From: Archangiaceae bacterium
GTDB lineage: Bacteria; Myxococcota; Myxococcia; Myxococcales; Myxococcaceae
Reading direction: 5' to 3'
Assembly: GCA_016714225.1 (NCBI GenBank)
Contig: JADJNS010000029.1
Location: 62,001-126,000 of the forward strand
Length of the DNA: 64,000 bases
Shown here: positions 37,189 to 44,917 of the stretch, in pieces
Layout of the letters: each line of letters starts with the position of its first letter
Position numbering within the stretch: position 1 is the stretch's first letter
Position numbers and translations under genes: made by a program
Notes under the pieces: generated by a model
The model's database searches: none
Seen by the model: the letters and a program-made list of their open reading frames with translations, nothing else
What the model was told of the DNA's origin: nothing

Positions 37189-38666
37189 GCGACGACAAGG
37201 TTGCAATTCGCAAGTTGCCTTCAGGCGTCTCGGGCCTCGACGAAGTGCTCGGCGGCGGGTTCCCCGAGTTCTCGTTCAACCTGATCGCGGGTGGCCCCGG
37301 CTGCGGCAAGACCACCATGGGTCACCAGATCGCCTTCGCCAACGCGTCTCCCCAGCGCCGGGCCCTCTACGTCAGCGTCATCGGCGAGCCGCCCATCAAG
37401 ATGCTGCGCTACCAGCAGCAGTACGACTTCTTCGACCCGGCGAAGGTCGGCGACGGCAGCGTGCGCTTTCTGCACCTCGGCCAGCAGGCCGCCGACGGGG
37501 GGCTGGAAGCCGTGCTCACCGCGATCACCGACGAGATCGAGAAGTCGAGCCCGGCGATCGTGGTGGTCGACTCCTTCCGTGCCCTGGTGCGCAGCACCCT
37601 CGCCGGGCCGCAAGGCGAGAGCGAGATCACCGACTTCATGCAGCGCCTCGCGCTGGTGCTCACCAGCTGCCAGGCGACCACGTTTCTGCTCGGCGAGTAC
37701 GCCGATGGCGAGCGCGACAGCGCGGTGTTCACCGTCGCCGACGGGCTGCTGTGGCTCTATCAGTCGGTCGAGCGCAACTCGGTGGTGCGCAAGGCGCAGG
37801 TGATGAAGATGCGCGGGCAGGGGCAGGTCCCCGGTCTGCACACCGCCGGCATCACCGAGGCCGGCTTTCACGTCTTCCCCCGGCTCGCCACTCCCCCCAA
37901 GCGTGTCGAAACCGAGCCCCATGCGCGCCGCGTGCAGACCGGAGTGAAGGGCCTCGACGCGCTCATGGGCGGCGGCATTCCCGAAGGGTACTCGGTGCTG
38001 CTCGCGGGCCCTTCGGGCTCGGGCAAGACCGTGCTCTCGAACCAGTTCATCGTCGAGGGCGCCGCGCGTGGAGAAAACGGCCTGGTCGCCGTCTTCGAGC
38101 AGCGCCCCAACGACTACCTTCAGACCACGCCGCACGGCGAAGAGTTTCGCAGCCTGATCCGCGCCAAGAAGCTCGAGGTGCTCTACCTGCGGCCGCTCGA
38201 TCTGTCGATCGAAGAGACCCTGCGAGAGCTGCAGAGCGCGGTGAAGCGCATCAAGGCGAAGCGGGCCGTGATCGACTCACTCTCGGGTCTCGAGCTCGCG
38301 CTCGGGCCGTCGTTTCGAGAGGACTTTCGCGAGTCGCTCTACCGCATGCTGGGCGCCCTGACCGGGCTCGGCGTCACGGTGATGGCCACGGTCGAGCTGA
38401 CCGACTCGTACGCCGACCTGCGCTTCAGCCCGCACGGCATCGCATTTCTCACGGACGCCATCGTTCTCCAACGCTATGTGGAGATCGGCGGCCAGCTCAG
38501 GCGCGCCATCGGAGTCGTCAAGGTGCGAGCCAGCAAGCACAGCAAAGACCTGCGCGAGTACGACTTCGCGCCGGGCGGCCGCATCGTGGTGGGCAAGACC
38601 CTCGCCGAGTTCGACGGCCTGCTCACCGGCACCCCGAGGCGGGGCGTGAGAAAGGCGCGGCGATGA
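37185..38666 (+). CDS. kaiC: KaiC-like double-domain RecA-fold ATPase
   Basis: 493 residues, two KaiC domains in tandem like cyanobacterial KaiC. Domain I has GVSGLDEVLGGGFPEFSFNL and Walker A GGPGCGKTTMG; domain II has GVKGLDALMGGGIPEGYSVL and Walker A GPSGSGKTVLS. Walker B-type strands are SPAIVVVDSFRAL and KRAVIDSLSGLELAL. The catalytic Glu pair after the second P-loop strand is not the canonical EE; I read FEQRPND. Outside cyanobacteria, KaiC homologues act in stress or motility signalling, usually without KaiA/KaiB; neither is nearby. Starts and stops overlap both neighbours by 4 bp, making a tight three-gene operon with a helical partner and a PAS-GAF sensor. Confidence 0.92.
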   Translation: MSDDKVAIRKLPSGVSGLDEVLGGGFPEFSFNLIAGGPGCGKTTMGHQIAFANASPQRRALYVSVIGEPPIKMLRYQQQYDFFDPAKVGDGSVRFLHLGQQAADGGLEAVLTAITDEIEKSSPAIVVVDSFRALVRSTLAGPQGESEITDFMQRLALVLTSCQATTFLLGEYADGERDSAVFTVADGLLWLYQSVERNSVVRKAQVMKMRGQGQVPGLHTAGITEAGFHVFPRLATPPKRVETEPHARRVQTGVKGLDALMGGGIPEGYSVLLAGPSGSGKTVLSNQFIVEGAARGENGLVAVFEQRPNDYLQTTPHGEEFRSLIRAKKLEVLYLRPLDLSIEETLRELQSAVKRIKAKRAVIDSLSGLELALGPSFREDFRESLYRMLGALTGLGVTVMATVELTDSYADLRFSPHGIAFLTDAIVLQRYVEIGGQLRRAIGVVKVRASKHSKDLREYDFAPGGRIVVGKTLAEFDGLLTGTPRRGVRKARR

Positions 38667-39679
38667 CCGAGGCCGACTTCCCCATCTTCGAGACCATCGG
38701 CGCGCTGGTGGTGGTGCTCGACGCAGACGACCGCGTCGTCTACTGGAACCGCGCCTGCTCGGCGCTCACCGGCTATTCCCTCGAAGAGGTCCGCGACCGA
38801 AGGTTCTGGGACTTTCTTCTCGTCCCCGACGAGATCGACGCGCTGAAGGCCGACCTCGCCGAGCTGCGGGCGTCAGAGCAGCCCCGGCAGCACACCAACA
38901 ACTGGGTCACCAAGAGCGGCGAGCACCGGTCGATCGCCTGGTCCAACAGCCTGGCCCTCGCGCCCGACGGGCGGCCCCAGTACGTCATCAAGACCGGCAT
39001 CGACCGAACCGAGTCGAGGCGCGTCGACGACGAGCGCCAGCTGCTGGCCGAGCTGGGCCGCGGCCTCCTCGCCACCATCGACTGCGACACCATTCTCACC
39101 CGGGTCGCGGGCCTGGTGGTGCAGCGGCTCGCCGACTGCTGCGCGATCGCGCTCCCTGATCTCGACGGGCAGTTGCGGTGGCTGAAGGTGGCGACGCGCG
39201 ACCCGGCGCTCGAGCCGCTCTGCGCGCGGCTTCACCGCCTGGCGTTCGAAGCGCAGCACCCCCCGCTCATCTCCGAGGTGCTCGAGTCGCGGCAGCCGCT
39301 GCTGCTGCCCGAGGTGTCGGCCGGGCAGCTCGAGGCCATGGCCGACGGTGAGCAGCACCTGCTCGCCCTGAGAGCGCTCGCGCCGCGCTCGGTGATGATC
39401 GTGCCGCTGCTCGCCCGGGGCTCACCGCCCGGCACCCTCGCGTTGATGTCGACCCAGCCCTCGCGAAGCTACGACCGCGACGAGCTCCGGTTTGCCGAAG
39501 AGCTCGCGGTGCGCGTCACCCTCGCCATCGAGAACGCGCGCCTCTACGCCCGGCTGCGCAGCGACTCGTTCGACCTTCGCGAAGCGAACGAGCGCATGGT
39601 CTGCGCCACCCTTCGCGCCCAGGAGCGGTTGGACGATCGCGACCCGCTCGAGCTCCCTCGAGCAGCAAAGGTCGCGTGA
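38663..39679 (+). CDS. PAS-GAF sensor protein without kinase core
   Basis: 338 residues. A PAS domain lies at about 5-120 (FPIFETIGALVVVLDADDRV, YWNRACSALTGYSLEEV), with a PAC-like end (VIKTGIDRTESRRVDDER), and a GAF domain at about 130-300. The sequence then reads REANERMVCATLRAQERLDD, the linker that in related sensors leads into a histidine kinase, but stops 20 residues later. So it is either a stand-alone input subunit or a truncated histidine kinase. Its ATG overlaps the KaiC stop, which favours a working partner of KaiC. The divergent histidine kinase upstream could supply the missing catalytic core (inference). Confidence 0.85.
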   Translation: MTEADFPIFETIGALVVVLDADDRVVYWNRACSALTGYSLEEVRDRRFWDFLLVPDEIDALKADLAELRASEQPRQHTNNWVTKSGEHRSIAWSNSLALAPDGRPQYVIKTGIDRTESRRVDDERQLLAELGRGLLATIDCDTILTRVAGLVVQRLADCCAIALPDLDGQLRWLKVATRDPALEPLCARLHRLAFEAQHPPLISEVLESRQPLLLPEVSAGQLEAMADGEQHLLALRALAPRSVMIVPLLARGSPPGTLALMSTQPSRSYDRDELRFAEELAVRVTLAIENARLYARLRSDSFDLREANERMVCATLRAQERLDDRDPLELPRAAKVA

Positions 39680-39919
39680 CCGCACCTCTCGACGGGCGAG
39701 GCTCGGCGGGGGCGGGGGTCGAGGTGGGACGCTGCGATGCGGCCGGCACCTCGCTCACCGGGCGTGATGACGTCAGCGAAGCGTCGTGCGCTCTCACCGG
39801 CGCAAGCCTTGCGCGCACGCGACGCCGCGCATCGCTCACGCCGAGCCACGGCCCCAGCGATTCCGAGCGAGAGCGTGGTCGCACCTCGCGGCACATCTGG
39901 TGCTTGGCAGGTGGGCACC

Positions 39920-42900
39920 ATGCACCAGCTCGACGAGCGACAGCAGGGCGAGCTCCGGCAACAGTTCCGCGAGCGGGTCTCGTTTCATCCCACCGAGCGG
40001 CGGCTCTACGGCCACGACGTGGGAACCATGCCCCGGCGCATCAAGCCGCTGCTCGGCGACACCACCCCCGACGCGGTGGTGCAGCCCGAGAGCGAAGCCG
40101 AGCTGGTCGAGCTGGTGCGCTGGGCCGCGCTGAACCGCGTGCCGCTCACTCCCCGCGCGAAGGCGACCTCTGGCTACGGCGGCGTGGTGCCCACCCGGCA
40201 CGGCCTGGTCGTCGACCTGCGCCGCCTCAACCGCGTGCTGGAGATCGACGAGGGCGCCCTCACCGCGACCGTGCAGCCGGCGGTCGTCTGGGAGCCTCTC
40301 GACAAGCGCCTCGCCGAGCGCGGCCTCACCTTGAGGCTGTACCCGAGCTCGTACCCGGCCTCGTCGGTGGGCGGCTGGCTGGCGCAGGCGGGCGCGGGCT
40401 ACGGCTCGTACCAATACGGCTGGTTCCGCGACAACGTGGTGGCGGCGCGGGTGGTCTTGCCGTCCGGAGAGGTGAGGGTGCTCGACGGGCTGGGCCTCGA
40501 CCTGGTGTCGGGTGCCGAGGGCATCACCGGGTTCATCACCGAGGTGACCTTGAAGGTGATGAGGCACGAGGAGCTGGCGATCGCGGCGATCTCGTGCCCG
40601 ACCGCCGCGTCGGCCGCGCAAGTGCTGGGCGAGGTGGTCGCCGAGCAGCTGCCGGTCTGGTCGCTGGGCTTCGCCGACCCGGCGATGGTCGAGCTCACCG
40701 GCCGGTGCCCGCCCCGGGCCCACCCCCACGAAGAGCACGTGGTGCTGCCCCAGGGGTACCTGGTGGTGGTGGCGATGCGGCAGGCCGATGACGACGCCGC
40801 CTTCCCCATACTGCGCGCCATCGCCGAGCGCGCTGGAGCGCACCGCATCGGCGACGACCTCGCCCGCCACGAATGGGCGCAGCGCTTTCGCATCATGCGG
40901 GTGAAGCGCCTCGGCCCCTCGCTGGTGCCCGCCGAGGTGGTGGTGCCCATGGAGTCACTGCGCGCCACGCTCGAAGAGCTCGCCGAGAAGGTGAAGCAGC
41001 CGCTGGTCATCGACGGCATCGCCGCTCGCACCGCTGCCGGCAAGACCGAGGTGGTGCTGCTCGGCTTCATTCCCCAAGACGAGCGCACGCTCGGGTACGA
41101 CCTGGTGTTCGGCCTGGCGCTCACCGTCATCGCCATCGCCGAGCGGCACGGGGGCCGCGCGTACTCGACGGGCCTGTACTTCCGGCACAAGGCCGACGCC
41201 GTGCTCGGCGCGGGGGTGCACCAGCGGCTGAGCGACCTCAAGCGCGAGCTCGACCCGGCCGACCTGATGAACCCCGGCAAGGTGCTCGGCAGTGGGGTGC
41301 TGTCGGCCGCCATTCACGCCGCCGAGGCGCTCGAGCCGGCGGTGCGCCTGGGCGCCAACGCGGTGAAGACCGCGCTCGGCGAGCACCCCGGCGCCGCGAA
41401 GCGGGGCATACCCGCCGACGTGGCCGAGTACGCCTACGCCTGCGCCCAGTGCGGCTACTGCGTCGACGACTGCGAGCAGTTCTCGGGGCGCGGGTGGGAG
41501 AGCCAGTCGCCTCGGGGCAAGTGGTTCTTCCTGCGCGAGTACCTCGAGGGCCGCGAAGAGATGAGCCAGATGATGGTCGACTCGTTTCTCTCGTGCACCA
41601 CCTGCGAGCTGTGCAACACGCGCTGCCCGCTGGGGCTGCCCATCGAGCCATCGTGGCTGAAGCTGCGCGGTCAGCTCATTCATGAAGAGGGGCGCATGAC
41701 CTTTCCCCCCTTCGAGATCATGAGCGCCGCCGTCACCGCCGAGGGCGACATCTGGGCCGGCTACCGCCGAGACCGGGCCGCCTGGTTCCCGGAAGATCTG
41801 CTCGAGAAGCACGGCCCCTCGCACCACAGCCGCAACGTGTACTTCGCCGGCTGCACCGCCAGCTACGTCGAGCACGACATCGGCATCGGCAGCGTGCGCC
41901 TGCTCGACGCGGCCGGCGTCGACTTCACCTACCTGGGCGAGAACGAGAGCTGCTGTGCGACCCCGATGCTCGTCGCCGGCAAGTGGGAGGTGTTCGCCGA
42001 CACCCTCAAGAAGAACATCGCCGCGGTGAAGCAGGCCGGAGCGGACACGGTCATCAGCTCGTGCCCCGCGTGCGACATGATGTGGCGCCAGGTCTACCCG
42101 CAGTGGGCGAAGAAGCTCGGCATCGACTACGGCATCACCGCGAAGCACTACTCCGAGCTGGTCGCCGACAAGCTGAAAGACGGCTCGTTCAGGTTCCCCG
42201 ACGCGCCACGCGCGAAGACCGACGTGGTCACCTGGCACGACAGCTGCCACATCGGGCGCGCCTCGGGCGTCTACCAGCCGCCTCGCGACGTGCTCCAGGC
42301 GCTGCCGGGCGTCGAGCTGCGCGAGATGGAGCACAACCGCGAGCAGGCGAAGTGCTGCGGCTCGGTGCTGACGCTGCTGAAAGAGCCGCAGGTTGCGCAC
42401 GACCTCGGCAAGGCGCGGCTCGACGAGGCCGAGGCGGTGGGCGCCGAGAAGGTGGTGGCGCTGTGCCCCTGCTGCGAGTTCCAGCTGCGGGTCAGCGCCG
42501 AGGCGCGCCACTCGCCGGTCGAGGTGATCGACCTCTCGCGGTTCGCCGCCGAGCGCCTCGGCTTCACGCTGCCCGACCCCCACCCCGAGGTGAGGGCGCA
42601 GTGGGCGGTCTTCGAGAAGATGATCGCCATGCTGACCCCGTCGGGCTTCGCCGCGCTGCTCGGCACCATGTGGGCCGAGCTGATCGCCGCGATGCCGCTG
42701 CACCTGGGCGGCATGATGCGGGTGATGGCCCGGGTGCCGGGCGTGCTCGAGCTGATGAAGCCGCTCTTCCCGGCGCTGTTCCCGCTGCTCCTGCCGAAGA
42801 TGATGCCGAAGCTGCTGCCGGTGTTCCTCGACCGCATCGGCAAGCAGGTGCCCATGCCCGCGTACATGGCCGAGCAGATGCCCACGCTCATTCCCGGGGT

Positions 42901-42991
42901 GATGGACGCGCTGATGCCGCACATGCTGCCCGACGTCGTGCCGCTCATCAGCGACCCGCTCGTCACCTACCTGCGAGCGCCCCGCGCCTGA
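39920..42991 (+). CDS. FAD-linked oxidoreductase / Fe-S / CCG-domain fusion (GlcD-GlcF type)
   Basis: 1023 residues. The N-terminal half is a PCMH-type FAD-binding oxidase (about 40-230, including YPSSYPASSVGGWLAQAGAG) with a GlcD-like cap. A two-cluster ferredoxin domain follows (CAQCGYCVDDC and CTTCELCNTRCPLG, about 510-575), then two CCG/GlpC-type cysteine domains (ESCCATP; CHIGRASGVY...KCCGS), probable sites for a further Fe-S centre. The last ~130 residues are an unusual Met/Pro/Leu-rich tail (KPLFPALFPLLLPKMMPKLL) that might associate with the membrane. The design fits a 2-hydroxyacid (glycolate, lactate) dehydrogenase passing electrons to quinone; the true substrate is unknown. Confidence 0.88.
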   Translation: MHQLDERQQGELRQQFRERVSFHPTERRLYGHDVGTMPRRIKPLLGDTTPDAVVQPESEAELVELVRWAALNRVPLTPRAKATSGYGGVVPTRHGLVVDLRRLNRVLEIDEGALTATVQPAVVWEPLDKRLAERGLTLRLYPSSYPASSVGGWLAQAGAGYGSYQYGWFRDNVVAARVVLPSGEVRVLDGLGLDLVSGAEGITGFITEVTLKVMRHEELAIAAISCPTAASAAQVLGEVVAEQLPVWSLGFADPAMVELTGRCPPRAHPHEEHVVLPQGYLVVVAMRQADDDAAFPILRAIAERAGAHRIGDDLARHEWAQRFRIMRVKRLGPSLVPAEVVVPMESLRATLEELAEKVKQPLVIDGIAARTAAGKTEVVLLGFIPQDERTLGYDLVFGLALTVIAIAERHGGRAYSTGLYFRHKADAVLGAGVHQRLSDLKRELDPADLMNPGKVLGSGVLSAAIHAAEALEPAVRLGANAVKTALGEHPGAAKRGIPADVAEYAYACAQCGYCVDDCEQFSGRGWESQSPRGKWFFLREYLEGREEMSQMMVDSFLSCTTCELCNTRCPLGLPIEPSWLKLRGQLIHEEGRMTFPPFEIMSAAVTAEGDIWAGYRRDRAAWFPEDLLEKHGPSHHSRNVYFAGCTASYVEHDIGIGSVRLLDAAGVDFTYLGENESCCATPMLVAGKWEVFADTLKKNIAAVKQAGADTVISSCPACDMMWRQVYPQWAKKLGIDYGITAKHYSELVADKLKDGSFRFPDAPRAKTDVVTWHDSCHIGRASGVYQPPRDVLQALPGVELREMEHNREQAKCCGSVLTLLKEPQVAHDLGKARLDEAEAVGAEKVVALCPCCEFQLRVSAEARHSPVEVIDLSRFAAERLGFTLPDPHPEVRAQWAVFEKMIAMLTPSGFAALLGTMWAELIAAMPLHLGGMMRVMARVPGVLELMKPLFPALFPLLLPKMMPKLLPVFLDRIGKQVPMPAYMAEQMPTLIPGVMDALMPHMLPDVVPLISDPLVTYLRAPRA

Positions 42992-43006
42992 AGCGCTCGG
43001 GCTGAA

Positions 43007-43237
43007 ATGGGCGAGAGCTTCAGCAACCGCATTCGCGCGGCGGTGCTCTCGGTCGCTGCGGCGGCGCAGTGGGTCGCGAACTTCGCGGTCAGCATCAGCT
43101 TCCCCGTGCTCGCCCAGCAGCTGAGCCTGCAGTTCGCGTACGGCCCCTACGCCGCGTTCGCCGTGCTCTCGCTCGGCTTCGTGTGGAGGTGGGTGCGCGA
43201 GACGAAGGGCAAAGAGCTCGAGGCGATCGGCCAGTGA
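43007..43237 (+). pseudogene. C-terminal remnant of an MFS sugar-porter transporter
   Basis: 76 residues reading NRIRAAVLSVAAAAQWVANF, AVSISFPVLAQQ, FAVLSLGFVWRWVRETKGKE and LEAIGQ. This is exactly the end of sugar-porter MFS proteins: the R-x-R-A-x-x-x-x-x-x-x-x-Q-W-x-x-NF start of helix 11 and the PETKG-like motif after helix 12 (here RETKGKELE). The ten preceding helices are absent; the fragment follows the oxidoreductase stop by 15 bp. It is either a decayed gene or a short membrane protein reusing the last two helices. Confidence 0.75.
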
Positions 43238-43330
43238 TTCGGCGTCGCGGGTGCGGCGCTTCTCACGCGGCACGGTGTCAGACCCCATCGCTACGCTGTG
43301 CTTCGCCACGATTCAAAGGGGAGGTGGCCC

Positions 43331-44044
43331 ATGCCAGCAGCACCTGCAGCACCCAAGAGGCTCCGCATCTCGACGACCGTCGTGTCGCCCGAGGGCCGCG
43401 CGAGCCTCGAGCACAATGCCGAACGCGTCGCGCGCGCGTGCGAGCTGATTCGCAGTCACTCGGGGCGCACCGACCTCGTCGTGCTGCCCGCCGGTTACCT
43501 GCTCGCGCGTGACGGCGATGACGTCGGCGCGCTCGTGCGACCGCTCATCGACCAGGCCCGGCGCGCGAAGCTCGCGGTGGTCGTCGGCATCGATGCGGCG
43601 GTGAAGGGGCGCCAGAAGGCGCCGCTGCCGTACTTCCTGGTGGGTTGGTCGCCGGGCATGAAGAAGGCGTCGATATGGCGCCAGCGCTCGGTGACGAGCC
43701 ACGACGCACTGAGCGTCAGCGATGCCGACGCCGCCGAGCCGCGCGTGCTGTCGGTCGCGGGCAGAAGGGTGGCGCCGCTCGCGTGTGGCGAGGTGTTCAA
43801 CCCGCGCATTCGAGACGCGATCGCCGGGCTGCGGCCATCGGTCGCCGTGCTGGCCGCGCACACCGCGGCGGGCGCGCGTCACTGGGCGGGGCAGCGGTGC
43901 CTCGCGCGGCTCGGCGTGCCCTCGGTGCGAGCGGTGCACGCCGCCACCGCCGCTCGACAGGTCATGTGCCACCCCGTGAGGGAGAGACCCGCGCGGTGGT
44001 CGCAGCTGGGCTCCGGCATCGAAGCGAGCTGCTTCGAGCTCTAG
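43331..44044 (+). CDS. Carbon-nitrogen hydrolase (nitrilase superfamily)-like protein
   Basis: 237 residues; the start is ATG at 43331 with a strong GGGGAGG ribosome site 8 nt upstream. It resembles a short nitrilase-fold protein: LVVLPAGYL (where a catalytic Glu would be expected after P, here A-G), KLAVVVGID, and LACGEVFNPRIRDAIAG, where CGEVFN matches the nucleophile elbow (Cys). The Lys motif cannot be placed confidently and the Glu appears replaced, so activity is uncertain. It stands alone; the role is not predictable. Confidence 0.6.
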   Translation: MPAAPAAPKRLRISTTVVSPEGRASLEHNAERVARACELIRSHSGRTDLVVLPAGYLLARDGDDVGALVRPLIDQARRAKLAVVVGIDAAVKGRQKAPLPYFLVGWSPGMKKASIWRQRSVTSHDALSVSDADAAEPRVLSVAGRRVAPLACGEVFNPRIRDAIAGLRPSVAVLAAHTAAGARHWAGQRCLARLGVPSVRAVHAATAARQVMCHPVRERPARWSQLGSGIEASCFEL

Positions 44045-44111
44045 ATAAGATGGGCGGGCTCGTCAGTGGTGTCAGCTTGCGGTCAGTCATACGACTCTGA
44101 CGAGAGCTGAA

Positions 44112-44903
44112 ATGAGTTGGAACTGGAGCAAGCTCGGTCAGGAAGTCGAGGCCGCCCGCCGTGCCTGCGTGGCGCGTGGCAAGCCGGGGCACGAAGAGGC
44201 TGCCAGGCGCTTTCACCTCGCCTGCGCAGCAGTCTGGCCACCAGAGTTCTTCGAGAGCCTGGAAGCCTGTCGTCGCGGCGAAGCGCGCGCACTCAACCTC
44301 ATTCTCGATTTCGTCGAGGCGTCTCCGCGGTTCTTCCGCAGTGGGTACACGTTGGATCGTGCGCTCCGGTTCGTGGCCCGGCCCCCACGTACCGCGGTGC
44401 AGACGTACCGGCTCCAGCAGATCGTGCTGCGGGCCGTTGGGCGAGAGCTTCGGGTGCCCTTTCGAAACATTTCGAAGGTGGCGCGCGCGGTCGATGCGCC
44501 GAGCCTACGAGCGCATCTCACCGCGCTGGTCTCGAGCGATGACCCCGTCACCGTGCGGCGCGCGCAGAGCCTGCTGCAAGCGCTGCTGGGAGCGTCGGAC
44601 GAGCGACGACTCGAAGATCGAATCCGATCGATGGTGGTGACCGCGCAGAACAAGAGAAGTCCGGCCCTACTACGACGGGCTCTGGCACTTGCGTCCCACT
44701 CGCTCAGCACCGAGGCCAGGCGGCTTCTCACCGTGGCATTCGAATTCGCGATGAATTGGGACCTGATACCGAAGGAGGAGCTCCTTGAGCTCGCCCGCCT
44801 GAATTGGCCAGAAATGGCACCGGTCTGGGACTTTGCCCTTCCACGAACCGATGGCCCCGGCGAGCGCGCGCGGTGGCTCCAGTCGAAGGTCCGGGCCGGG
44901 TGA
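44112..44903 (+). CDS. Hypothetical alpha-helical protein
   Basis: 263 residues, no signal peptide, no recognised domain. It is mostly helical with Arg/Ala/Leu-rich repeats that could be HEAT- or ARM-like (DDPVTVRRAQSLLQALLG, ALLRRALALASHSLSTEARR). Base composition is slightly less GC-biased than the neighbours (frequent A/T third positions such as in ATGAATTGGGAC), so it may be a recent acquisition. It is convergent with the P-type ATPase gene, 14 bp apart. Confidence 0.6.
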   Translation: MSWNWSKLGQEVEAARRACVARGKPGHEEAARRFHLACAAVWPPEFFESLEACRRGEARALNLILDFVEASPRFFRSGYTLDRALRFVARPPRTAVQTYRLQQIVLRAVGRELRVPFRNISKVARAVDAPSLRAHLTALVSSDDPVTVRRAQSLLQALLGASDERRLEDRIRSMVVTAQNKRSPALLRRALALASHSLSTEARRLLTVAFEFAMNWDLIPKEELLELARLNWPEMAPVWDFALPRTDGPGERARWLQSKVRAG

Positions 44904-44917
44904 CCGTCCAGAGCTGC

